Source: Eubacterium sp.
Lineage (GTDB): Bacteria; Bacillota_A; Clostridia; Lachnospirales; Lachnospiraceae
DNA: 5,393 nt
Direction of reading: 5' to 3'
NCBI GenBank assembly: GCA_023663915.1
Contig: JAMPGN010000258.1
Location: forward strand, 1 to 5,393
Shown piece after piece: positions 1-5,393 of this stretch (the stretch's first letter is position 1; every line of letters begins with the position of its first letter). The notes under the pieces were generated by a model that was not told where the DNA came from, did no database searches, and worked only from the letters and a program-made list of their open reading frames with translations. The position numbers and the translations under genes are program-made.

Positions 1-144
1 GGTTATGTAAGCGCAGACGGCAGATGCCAGTTGTCCGCAGACACGATCTCCAAGATCGATGCGGCATATGAATTAGTAAAATCCGGCTCTATTGTTCCCG
101 CTGCGAACTTCAACGGGGTAACACCGGACGACTTCTCTTGGTAG
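1..144 (+). CDS. C-terminal end of a probable BMP-family (nucleoside-type) ABC transporter substrate-binding protein, partial
   Basis: Frame 1 is open from the window edge to TAG at 142-144 and gives 47 residues. They read as the end of a periplasmic-binding-type fold: a helix around DTISKIDAAYELVKSGSIVP, then a short tail ending NFNGVTPDDFSW. The start, signal peptide and ligand-binding residues lie outside the window. The call rests mainly on position: a BMP/PnrA-like lipoprotein gene normally sits just upstream of the ATPase and two permeases of this transporter type, as in nupN-nupO-nupP-nupQ. In that role it would be a lipid-anchored extracellular receptor that delivers nucleosides or related solutes to the permease pair encoded downstream. 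A strong terminator follows 16 nt after the stop, so this gene probably ends its own abundant transcript. The fragment is too short for sequence alone to settle the family. Confidence 0.65.
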   Translation, partial: GYVSADGRCQLSADTISKIDAAYELVKSGSIVPAANFNGVTPDDFSW

Positions 145-160
145 TATACAGTAGAAATAC

Positions 161-199
161 GGCTGTAAGGGAAATTTCCCTTGCAGCCTTTTTTGTTTT
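161..199 (+). terminator. Intrinsic terminator between the binding-protein gene and the ATPase gene (probable partial attenuator)
   Basis: GGCTGTAAGGGAAA (161-174) faces TTTCCCTTGCAGCC (175-188). This gives a near-perfect 14-bp inverted repeat with one G-T wobble; the innermost AAATTT would form the loop. A T-rich tail follows at once (TTTTTT, G, TTTT, 189-199). It has the full form of a Rho-independent terminator in the plus direction. The minus-strand side lacks a comparable T tract. It lies 16 nt after the stop of the binding-protein gene and 82 nt before the ATPase start. With no convincing promoter in between, readthrough most likely feeds the downstream genes at a lower level. Confidence 0.9.
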
Positions 200-281
200 G
201 CATTATTCTATAAGTAGATAGTACAGCATATGCACGCAACTCTATTCACAGAACACAATTTCAGTAAAGCGAGGCTAACGC

Positions 282-1826
282 ATGTCAGATTACATTATCG
301 AAATGAATCATATCACGAAGCGTTTTCCCGGCATCGTGGCAAATGACGACGTATCCATTCAGATCAAAAAAGGAGAAATCTACGCGCTCCTCGGTGAGAA
401 CGGCGCCGGCAAATCGACCTTGATGAGCATGTTGTTCGGCATGTATGAACCGGACGAAGGCGAAATCATTATCCGTGGCGAGAAAGTACAGATCCAATCG
501 CCCAATCATGCAACAAAACTGAATATCGGCATGGTACACCAGCATTTTAAGCTGGTAAGCAACTACACGATCGCCGAGAATATCATTATGGGCATGGAAC
601 CCGTGAAGAAGACACTCGGTATTTTTAAATCGGTAGACCTGAAAAAAGCGAACGAGGACATTCTTGCCTTGTCCCGTAAGTTCGGTCTTGAGGTCGATCC
701 CACCAAAGTGATCGATCAGGTCAATGTTTCCATACAGCAACGTGTGGAGATCCTCAAGATGCTCTACCGCGAGGCGGAAATCTTGATTTTCGACGAACCT
801 ACGGCGGTTCTAACCCCACAGGAGATCGAATTTCTCTTAGAGATCATCCGAAGCCTGCGCGACGACGGCAAGACCATTATCTTAATTACCCATAAATTGG
901 AGGAGATCAAAAAGATTGCTGATCGCTGTGCGATCCTCTGCCGCGGCAGACTGATCGACGTGCTTGATGTGGCAACTACGGACACGAAAACCATGGCAAA
1001 TCTGATGGTCGGCAGGGAAGTCAGCTTCACCGTGGACAAGCCGGAACCGAAATACGGCAGGGAAATCCTGCGTGTAGAACATCTGACTGTGCGCAATGAG
1101 GATAAATACGAAGTGGTGAAAGACGTCTCTTTTTCCATCCGGGAAGGTGAGATTTTCGTGGTCGCAGGGGTTTCCGGCAACGGACAGATCGAACTTGCTG
1201 ACGCAATCGCCGGACTGATAAAACCCGCAAGCGGGACTGTCACCCTAAACGGCACGGATATCACCGCCTACCCAATCCGCAAGCGGAATCTTGCCGGTAT
1301 CTCCTATATACCGGAAGACCGCCATAACGTAGGGCTGGTGATGGATTTTACCCTCTCAGACAATCTTGCCTTGAAAAGTTATTTCAGCGAACCTTTTTCC
1401 AAGAAAGGTGTGATAAGCGCCGGAGAATTTACAGACTATGGCGACAGGCTGATCGACAAATATGATATCCGAAGCAGTCAGGGCAATGACACCATCGTCC
1501 GCTCCATGAGCGGTGGCAACCAGCAGAAGGCAATTATCGCTAGGGAGATCGAACTTGGCTCTTTACTTACAATCTTTGTCCAACCGACACGCGGGCTAGA
1601 TATCGGCGCAATCGAGAATATCCACAAACAGATCATCGGTGAACGCAGTAAGGGCAAAGCAATTCTTTTGATTTCGCTAGAACTGGACGAGGTTATGAAT
1701 CTGGCGGATACGATCGGCGTCATCTACAACGGGGAAATTCAGAAAATTGCTGATGCTAAGGAACTCACACCGTCGCAAGTCGGTGAATTTATGATGGGAG
1801 TAGGAGGGCGACATGAAAAAGAATAA
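282..1826 (+). CDS. Double-domain ABC transporter ATPase, nucleoside/BMP-type importer (NupO/YufO-like)
   Basis: This 514-residue cytoplasmic protein carries two fused nucleotide-binding domains and powers import through the two permeases encoded just downstream. NBD1 has Walker A GENGAGKST (38-46), a Q-loop with Q87, Walker B ILIFDEPT (167-174) and an H-loop with H204. Its signature reads VNVSIQQR (147-154), so the usual Ser and Gly are replaced by N148 and S150. NBD2 has a degenerate Walker A, GVSGNGQIE (296-304, no Lys or Ser/Thr), an intact signature SGGNQQ (410-415), QPTRGLD (434-440) in place of the Walker B Asp-Glu stretch, and no H-loop His (L466). The degenerate NBD2 and the YIPEDRHNVGLV stretch (342-353) are typical of ATPases of the sugar/nucleoside (CUT2/BMP) group. 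Length is normal at about 510 residues. The ATG follows GAGG (271-274) by 7 nt, a modest ribosome site. The 3' end overlaps the permease gene by 14 nt. A sugar rather than nucleoside substrate is possible but less likely given the permease types. Confidence 0.93.
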   Translation: MSDYIIEMNHITKRFPGIVANDDVSIQIKKGEIYALLGENGAGKSTLMSMLFGMYEPDEGEIIIRGEKVQIQSPNHATKLNIGMVHQHFKLVSNYTIAENIIMGMEPVKKTLGIFKSVDLKKANEDILALSRKFGLEVDPTKVIDQVNVSIQQRVEILKMLYREAEILIFDEPTAVLTPQEIEFLLEIIRSLRDDGKTIILITHKLEEIKKIADRCAILCRGRLIDVLDVATTDTKTMANLMVGREVSFTVDKPEPKYGREILRVEHLTVRNEDKYEVVKDVSFSIREGEIFVVAGVSGNGQIELADAIAGLIKPASGTVTLNGTDITAYPIRKRNLAGISYIPEDRHNVGLVMDFTLSDNLALKSYFSEPFSKKGVISAGEFTDYGDRLIDKYDIRSSQGNDTIVRSMSGGNQQKAIIAREIELGSLLTIFVQPTRGLDIGAIENIHKQIIGERSKGKAILLISLELDEVMNLADTIGVIYNGEIQKIADAKELTPSQVGEFMMGVGGRHEKE

Positions 1827-2937
1827 AAACGGCATCGTACATAAACTGATCTTACAGACCATCGGGCATGAAAAAAGGCAGCATTATATGATCCCGATTT
1901 TCACAATCCTGCTCAGCTTAATCTTCGGTATCATCGTCATTGCGCTTCTTGGCAGTAATCCTTTTAAGGCTTACTATAACCTGCTGCAAGGTTCGGGGCT
2001 GGCTCCCAAGGCTTCCTACGCAGGTCACAAAGGCATGATTACCGATTTTACGAGTTTCTTAAATGCGCTGACTCCGATGCTTTTTGCCGCGCTTGCGATT
2101 CTGATTGCCCTCAAAGCCGGGCTATTCAACATCGGCGTGTCAGGGCAGATGTTAGCGGCAGGTTTTACCGCCACCGTGCTGATCGGCTACTCCGCATTTC
2201 CGGCAGTTGTCGCAAAACCATTGGTTGTTCTGATCGGCTTTGCCATCGGCGCACTTGCCGGCGCACTGGTCGGTTTCCTGAAACACCGCTTCAACATCAA
2301 CGAAGTTGTGTCCACAATCATGTTTAACTATATTTTCCAATATGTCATCAGTTTCCTCATCAATACATTCTATGTAGACCCCGTTTCGAGACAGTCTAAG
2401 AATGTAGGCGCGGCGGGCAGACTGACCCTCGTGGACGTGGTCGTCGGTGATTATAAGATGGACATTCCTCTGGGAATCCTGTTAGCCGCTGTGGGAATCG
2501 CAGTCACTGCTTTCCTGCTAAATAAAACGATTCTCGGCTTCGAGATCAAAGCGGTTGGCAGCAGTATCCGCGCCGCAGAATACGCGGGTATCCGAGTCGG
2601 GCGCACGAGAGTGCTCGCCATGATGCTCTCCGGCGGATTTGCCGGACTCGCGGGCGTCACTTACTATATGGGATACTTCGCATCGATCCAGCCAAAAGTG
2701 CTCGTGAGCACAGGATATGATGCAATCGCAGTTGCGCTCCTCGGCAACAGTTCCCCCATCGGCATTATCTTTTCTTCCTTCCTGATCACGGTGATCTCGA
2801 AGGGAAGCACTTACATGAATTCCGCTTCCGGCGTGCAGGCGGAGATCGCTTCCGCCATAACGGGCATCATACTGTTATTCAGTGCATGCGGCGCATATGT
2901 CAAATACAAAGTCAACAGATGGAAGGAGGACAACTAA
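1813..2937 (+). CDS. ABC transporter permease 1, nucleoside-type (NupP/YufP-like)
   Basis: This 374-residue integral membrane protein is one half of the pore for the importer. The charged N-terminus (MKKNKNG...) precedes a first hydrophobic segment at about 26-46. Further membrane spans lie near 84-104, 110-128, 132-155, 167-185, 217-237, 266-288, 299-327 and 345-365. Family features are FNIG (105-108) before the third span, the loop HRFNINEVVSTIMFNYI (158-174), which probably contacts the ATPase, the cytoplasmic stretch VGSSIRAAEYAGIRVGR (248-264), and GYDAIAVALLG (301-311). These fit the branched-chain/nucleoside permease family (BPD_transp_2). The position after FNIGV is S110, where I remember Glu in many relatives. 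The ATG lies inside the end of the ATPase gene and is preceded by AGGAGGG (1802-1808), so translation is probably coupled. The C-terminus (KYKVNRWKEDN) is basic and cytoplasmic. Confidence 0.93.
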   Translation: MKKNKNGIVHKLILQTIGHEKRQHYMIPIFTILLSLIFGIIVIALLGSNPFKAYYNLLQGSGLAPKASYAGHKGMITDFTSFLNALTPMLFAALAILIALKAGLFNIGVSGQMLAAGFTATVLIGYSAFPAVVAKPLVVLIGFAIGALAGALVGFLKHRFNINEVVSTIMFNYIFQYVISFLINTFYVDPVSRQSKNVGAAGRLTLVDVVVGDYKMDIPLGILLAAVGIAVTAFLLNKTILGFEIKAVGSSIRAAEYAGIRVGRTRVLAMMLSGGFAGLAGVTYYMGYFASIQPKVLVSTGYDAIAVALLGNSSPIGIIFSSFLITVISKGSTYMNSASGVQAEIASAITGIILLFSACGAYVKYKVNRWKEDN

Positions 2938-3897
2938 ATGAATACAATCATTATCGACGGATTATCTTTTGCTCTTCCACTGTTTATTATGGCGATCGGC
3001 GGCATCTACTGCGAGCGCAGTGGCATCACGAACCTCGCCATCGAGGGATTACAGGGATTCGGCGCTTTCTGCGGCGCACTTTTTGCCGTCTGTATCGCGC
3101 AGTATTTTGCAGGCAACTCACCGGTGCCTTTCTATCTGGCGATGCTGTTTGCCTTCCTCGGCGGTATGCTCTTTTCCCTGCTGCACGCCATGCTGTGTAT
3201 CAAATTCAAGGCAAACCAAGTCATCAGCGGCGTAGTAATTAACATTCTGGCGATGGCGCTCACAGAATTTATGACCAAACAGATCAACGCCAGCGTTTTC
3301 GGCGCTGCTTCCAACAAGTTTGTGCTGGGCGTATCCGCCCGCATTACGGTTCCTGGACTGTCACAGATTCCCGTGCTGGGCGCAGTGTTTACCAACCTGT
3401 ATCCTTTTGAGATCGTGATCGCCCTGATCGCAATCATCGCGTGGTATGTCCTGTACAAGACAAGATTCGGTCTGCATTTGCGCGCCTGTGGCGACAACCC
3501 TCACGCGGTGGACGCTGCCGGCATCGAAGTGGGCAGGGTTCGTCTGATTGCAGTCATGGCATCCGGCGCACTGTCCGGACTCGGTGGTATCTGCTTCGCC
3601 TACTCGATCTCCGCTAACTTTTCCTCGAATATCTATTCTGGCTACGGCTATCTCGCCATCGCCGCACTGATCTTCGGAAACTGGAAGATTATGCCGACGC
3701 TCGGCGCCTGCCTTTTGTTCGGTTTTGCGCGCTCCGGCGGTTATGAGTTGGTGAAGATTCTGGAAATGCCCAGCAGTTACCAGGATTTGGTGATGGTACT
3801 GCCCTATGTGCTCACGCTGCTCATGCTGATCTTTTTCAGTAAGAAAAATCATTCGCCCAAGGCGTTGGGGGAGATTTATGATAAGGGTGCGAGGTAA
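2938..3897 (+). CDS. ABC transporter permease 2, nucleoside-type (NupQ/YufQ-like)
   Basis: This 319-residue membrane protein is the second half of the importer's pore. It begins with a hydrophobic segment (about 5-23) that runs into GGIYCERSGITNLAIEG (21-37), a hallmark of this permease type, in which the Glu absent from permease 1 is present. Other family stretches are KANQVISGVVINILA (91-105), the cytoplasmic LHLRACGDNPHAVDAAGIEV (179-198) and GYGYLAIAALIFGNW (235-249). Hydrophobic spans lie around 40-57, 65-87, 95-112, 157-173, 203-222, 236-262 and 284-300. The ATG at 2938 directly abuts the TAA of permease 1 (2935-2937). AAGGAGG (2923-2929) gives an ideal 8-nt spacing, so coupled translation and equal dosage of the two permeases are likely. 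Length is normal for the family. The tail (KKNHSPKALGEIYDKGAR) is basic and cytoplasmic. No terminator is evident after it. Confidence 0.93.
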   Translation: MNTIIIDGLSFALPLFIMAIGGIYCERSGITNLAIEGLQGFGAFCGALFAVCIAQYFAGNSPVPFYLAMLFAFLGGMLFSLLHAMLCIKFKANQVISGVVINILAMALTEFMTKQINASVFGAASNKFVLGVSARITVPGLSQIPVLGAVFTNLYPFEIVIALIAIIAWYVLYKTRFGLHLRACGDNPHAVDAAGIEVGRVRLIAVMASGALSGLGGICFAYSISANFSSNIYSGYGYLAIAALIFGNWKIMPTLGACLLFGFARSGGYELVKILEMPSSYQDLVMVLPYVLTLLMLIFFSKKNHSPKALGEIYDKGAR

Positions 3898-3989
3898 TTA
3901 GACATGGGAGCAGGTCGATATCATAAAAGCCATGCCTCATATGAAATCCCTGCCTGATTTGTAAAATCATTTTAAGGAGATGGTAGATC

Positions 3990-4556
3990 ATGAAGTATGT
4001 TGTTCCCTTCATTTTGAGAGAAAAAGTAAACAAAATATATATCGATTATCAGCCAATGCCGGATGCGCAGGAAGCCGGATTCACTGCATTGAAACTGCCC
4101 TTTGACGTAAATGACTGCCTCGGATATCCCATGCTGCACGCTTATTTCGGGAACAGTACCCTGCGCGGCTATGAAAGATACTGCGCCTGGATTCAGATCA
4201 TCGAGCGCAGGGAATACACCGCCATCTCCTCGGAATCTCCGGCAAATATTTCCTTTGAGCTGGACGCTTCCGCGGAGATGAAAAAACATAAACTGCCTTA
4301 TTTCGGAATCGGATATCCCGCGGAATTTTTTGATGCGCCCTGCAAAAACCTAGGCGACAGCGCAAAACTTGACTGGCGTGCCTATACCTATCTAGTTGAC
4401 CCGCCGTCAAGAATGAACGGCAGCCAGTTAGTCTTTCTGACCGGCTTTACATGGGGATACACGGAAGACCAAAGCGGAAATATCCATTTATTGGACTTTA
4501 AAATTTTATCCGAGGATAAATGGACAGAGCATCAGAAGTATATTACCCTGCTTTAA
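3990..4556 (+). CDS. Uncharacterised soluble protein, 188 residues
   Basis: I do not recognise a characterised family. The gene is credible: ATG follows AAGGAGA (3974-3980) by 9 nt, the frame is uninterrupted, and base composition resembles the neighbours. The protein has no signal peptide or membrane span and is rich in aromatic residues (Tyr, Phe, Trp), suggesting a compact beta-rich or alpha/beta cytoplasmic fold. Noticeable stretches are YPMLHAYFG (46-54), ERYCAWIQIIERREY (62-76), LPYFGIGYPAEFFDAP (102-117), LDWRAYTYL (127-135) and FLTGFTWGYTED (149-160). From memory, similar patterns (W-I-Q, FFDAP, GF-WGY) occur in hypothetical proteins of other Gram-positive bacteria, but I cannot confirm this. 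Its three cysteines (43, 65, 118) show no metal-site spacing. It starts 92 nt after permease 2 on the same strand with no visible terminator between, so it may share the transporter transcript. That alone does not show a transport role. Confidence 0.8.
   Translation: MKYVVPFILREKVNKIYIDYQPMPDAQEAGFTALKLPFDVNDCLGYPMLHAYFGNSTLRGYERYCAWIQIIERREYTAISSESPANISFELDASAEMKKHKLPYFGIGYPAEFFDAPCKNLGDSAKLDWRAYTYLVDPPSRMNGSQLVFLTGFTWGYTEDQSGNIHLLDFKILSEDKWTEHQKYITLL
4505..4520 (-). terminator. Weak hairpin, possible terminator for the minus-strand potassium-regulator gene
   Basis: TTTATCC (4505-4511) and GGATAAA (4514-4520) are perfectly complementary, in practice a 6-bp stem with a CGAG-type tetraloop. 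Read on the minus strand, the hairpin is followed by ATTTT, and it lies about 70 nt beyond the stop of the minus-strand gene. It falls inside the 3' end of the opposing 188-codon gene. The stem is AT-rich and the T run is short, so it would be a poor terminator and may be chance. No better terminator is visible for either convergent gene in the 32-nt gap. Confidence 0.2.
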
Positions 4557-4588
4557 GATTTAAGATACCGTGCTGCCTGCTCCAAAAC

Positions 4589-5236
4589 TCAGATATGAAA
4601 CACCTTCTGTACCTGCTTGAACGTCCCCAGCACGAGCATCGTCTGATTCGCGGTGATACCCGTTTCCGGCGCGATCGCTAAATTCAAGACGCCATCTTCC
4701 TTGAGCGCCATGATGTTGAGGCTGTACCTTTTGCGGACATCCAATTCACCTACCGTCTTGCCGACCCAGTCTGACGGAACCTGAACCTCGAATATCGCAT
4801 GATCGTCGTCCAGCTCGATATAGTCAAAAATATGGTCGGCACTGTAGCGGATCGCCGTCCACTCGGCAAGCTGTTTCTCCGGATAAACAATCTCGTCCGC
4901 GCCGTTTTTTAACAGGAATTTGGCATGTACGTCACTCGCCGCTCTGGATACCACGAGTTTTGCCCCCAATTCTTTTAGAAGAGAAGTTGTTTCCAACGAA
5001 CTCTGAAAATTATCCCCGATCGCCACAATACAGAAATCAAAATTCCGGATACCAAGGGACATCAGAAAATCCGGATTCGTGCTGTCTCCGATCTGTGCAT
5101 TGGTGACAAAAGGCAGTATGGCATCCACCCTCTCCTCTTTCCGGTCTATCGCCATCACCTGATGATTCAATTCATATAATTTTTCCGCAATATTTCTCCC
5201 AAAGCGTCCCAGTCCTACTAATAAAATTGATTTCAT
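4589..5236 (-). CDS. ktrA: KtrA/TrkA-type regulatory subunit of a potassium uptake system (RCK domain protein)
   Basis: This 215-residue cytoplasmic protein would form a ring that gates a Ktr/Trk membrane K+ channel-like subunit in response to bound nucleotide. The N-terminal Rossmann (RCK_N) domain, about 1-130, opens with a beta strand and the dinucleotide motif GLGRFG (8-13). D31 at the end of the second strand fits NAD(H) or adenine-nucleotide binding. Further typical stretches are GDSTNPDFL (50-58), VAIGDNFQSS (71-80) and NGADEIVYPEKQLA (111-124). A C-terminal TrkA_C domain (about 136-214) contains VPSDWVGKTVGELDVRKRY (153-171); in KtrA homologues this domain can bind c-di-AMP. I chose ATG at 5236 rather than the upstream TTG at 5272 because an AGGAGG site sits 6 nt before it and the family begins directly with MKSILLVGLGRFG. 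Length is normal. The gene converges on its plus-strand neighbour. No ktrB/trkH partner is visible, so the gene may lie beyond the window or elsewhere. Confidence 0.9.
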   Translation of the reverse strand: MKSILLVGLGRFGRNIAEKLYELNHQVMAIDRKEERVDAILPFVTNAQIGDSTNPDFLMSLGIRNFDFCIVAIGDNFQSSLETTSLLKELGAKLVVSRAASDVHAKFLLKNGADEIVYPEKQLAEWTAIRYSADHIFDYIELDDDHAIFEVQVPSDWVGKTVGELDVRKRYSLNIMALKEDGVLNLAIAPETGITANQTMLVLGTFKQVQKVFHI

Positions 5237-5242
5237 ACCTTT

Positions 5243-5248
5243 CCTCCT
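5243..5248 (-). promoter_or_regulatory. Ribosome binding site that fixes the ktrA-like start
   Basis: The plus strand reads CCTCCT here, giving a perfect AGGAGG on the minus strand, 6 nt upstream of the ATG at 5236-5234. This supports the internal ATG over the TTG 36 nt further upstream, which would place the Shine-Dalgarno site inside the coding region. Confidence 0.85.
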
Positions 5249-5282
5249 CAAACACTTTACAAAACTTTTCAATTTTTATGCG

Positions 5283-5311
5283 GAGAATGTCTGTTTTTCT
5301 AAAGCATTCTC
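5283..5311 (-). promoter_or_regulatory. Inverted repeat in the leader of the ktrA-like gene
   Basis: GAGAATG (5283-5289) and CATTCTC (5305-5311) form a perfect 7-bp stem around a 15-nt A/T-rich loop, about 35 nt upstream of the ribosome site on the minus strand. It could be a leader hairpin or an operator for a dimeric regulator. It is not followed by a T run, so it is not a standard terminator. I see no match to the c-di-AMP (ydaO) riboswitch that precedes some ktr genes, though the leader here is short and I cannot score it. Confidence 0.3.
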
Positions 5312-5341
5312 TTATACGGGTTCAGATGCCAAAAATTCTAT

Positions 5342-5370
5342 TGTATAAGTTGTGAAGGCAGATTGCACAA
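5342..5370 (-). promoter_or_regulatory. Weak candidate sigma-A promoter for the ktrA-like gene
   Basis: On the minus strand, TTGTGC (5370-5365) and TATACA (5347-5342) are separated by 17 nt. An overlapping TACAAT (5345-5340) gives a better -10 but a 19-nt spacer. Transcription from here would give a leader of about 100 nt that contains the 5283-5311 inverted repeat. The -35 match is poor and the region is AT-rich, so this is tentative. Confidence 0.25.
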
Positions 5371-5373
5371 AAT

Positions 5374-5390
5374 GTCCGCTCGTGTCGGAC
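5374..5390 (-). other. Short GC-rich hairpin at the window edge
   Basis: GTCCG (5374-5378) and CGGAC (5386-5390) form a 5-bp GC-rich stem with a 7-nt loop. On the minus strand it is followed by ATTTTG. It could be the weak terminator of a minus-strand gene lying beyond the window, which would make the ktrA-like gene an independent unit, but the T run is only four bases. Confidence 0.2.
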
Positions 5391-5393
5391 TCC

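Noticed and set aside
764..1264. Long minus-strand open frames opposite the ATPase and permease genes (e.g. 764-1264 and 3361-3852).
   Set aside because: They are antisense shadows of well-supported genes, with no ribosome sites, low-complexity or odd composition, and no recognisable motifs.
2886..3242. Plus-strand frames at 2886-3242 and 2969-3235 overlapping the start of permease 2.
   Set aside because: They are out-of-frame with permease 2, which has strong family motifs and an ideal ribosome site. Their Arg/Ser/Cys-rich translations look like frame shadows.
3898..3989. A terminator or promoter in the gap after permease 2.
   Set aside because: Only short or widely spaced complementary stretches (such as CATGG 3903-3907 with CCATG 3930-3934) and the palindrome TCATATGA were found. 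There is no stem followed by a T run and no convincing -35/-10 pair, only the ribosome site at 3974-3980.
4554..4566. Tandem TTTAAGA repeat (4552-4565) at the end of the 188-codon gene.
   Set aside because: Only two copies of a 7-base AT-rich unit; no sign of an array or a binding-site cluster.
3907..4583. Inverted 8-mers flanking the 188-codon gene: GGAGCAGG (3907-3914) and CCTGCTCC (4576-4583), as if ends of an inserted element.
   Set aside because: Eight bases is short enough to arise by chance, the match does not extend, there is no target duplication and no transposase, and the base composition is unchanged.
5237..5272. An N-terminal extension of the ktrA-like protein from a TTG at 5272 (adding 12 residues).
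   Set aside because: It would put the perfect AGGAGG (5243-5248) inside the coding region, and family members start directly at the GLGRFG-containing strand. The ATG at 5236 is better.
5273..5393. The C-terminal end of a ktrB/trkH-like gene on the minus strand.
   Set aside because: All three minus frames reach stops well before the ktrA ribosome site, and the short translations do not resemble membrane protein ends.

Overview
The window looks like chromosomal DNA of a low-to-mid GC Gram-positive bacterium, most likely a Clostridia/Lachnospiraceae-type Firmicute. The reasons are the strong AGGAGG-type ribosome binding sites, the tightly packed nucleoside-type ABC operon laid out like Bacillus nupNOPQ (yufNOPQ), and a KtrA-type potassium regulator. 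This assignment rests on gene style, not on a marker gene.

Layout. Positions 1-144 are the last 47 codons of a gene whose place and C-terminal sequence fit the BMP-family (PnrA/NupN-like) substrate-binding lipoprotein. A strong intrinsic terminator (161-199) follows. Next come three plus-strand genes: a double-domain ATPase (282-1826), a first permease (1813-2937, overlapping the ATPase by 14 nt) and a second permease (2938-3897, starting on the base after the previous stop codon). After a 92-nt gap with no visible terminator lies an unrecognised 188-residue soluble protein (3990-4556). On the minus strand, converging on it with a 32-nt gap, is a KtrA/TrkA-type NAD-binding regulatory subunit of a potassium transporter (4589-5236). 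The last 157 nt (5237-5393) are its upstream region, with a weak promoter candidate and two short inverted repeats but no recognisable gene.

How the genes work together. The binding protein captures the solute outside the cell. The two permeases form a heteromeric membrane pore, and the single ATPase supplies both nucleotide-binding domains. Relatives (NupNOPQ, RnsABCD, PnrA systems) import purine and pyrimidine nucleosides, so a nucleoside is the likeliest substrate. The terminator between the binding-protein gene and the ATPase gene would let the binding protein be made in excess over the membrane complex. The ATPase is asymmetric at sequence level: one composite ATP site is intact and the other has lost key residues on both faces. 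The KtrA-like gene is a separate transcription unit concerned with K+ uptake. Its membrane partner is not visible.

This is mostly an ordinary housekeeping region. I see no mobile element, CRISPR array, RNA gene or defence module. The 188-residue protein is the least explained item.
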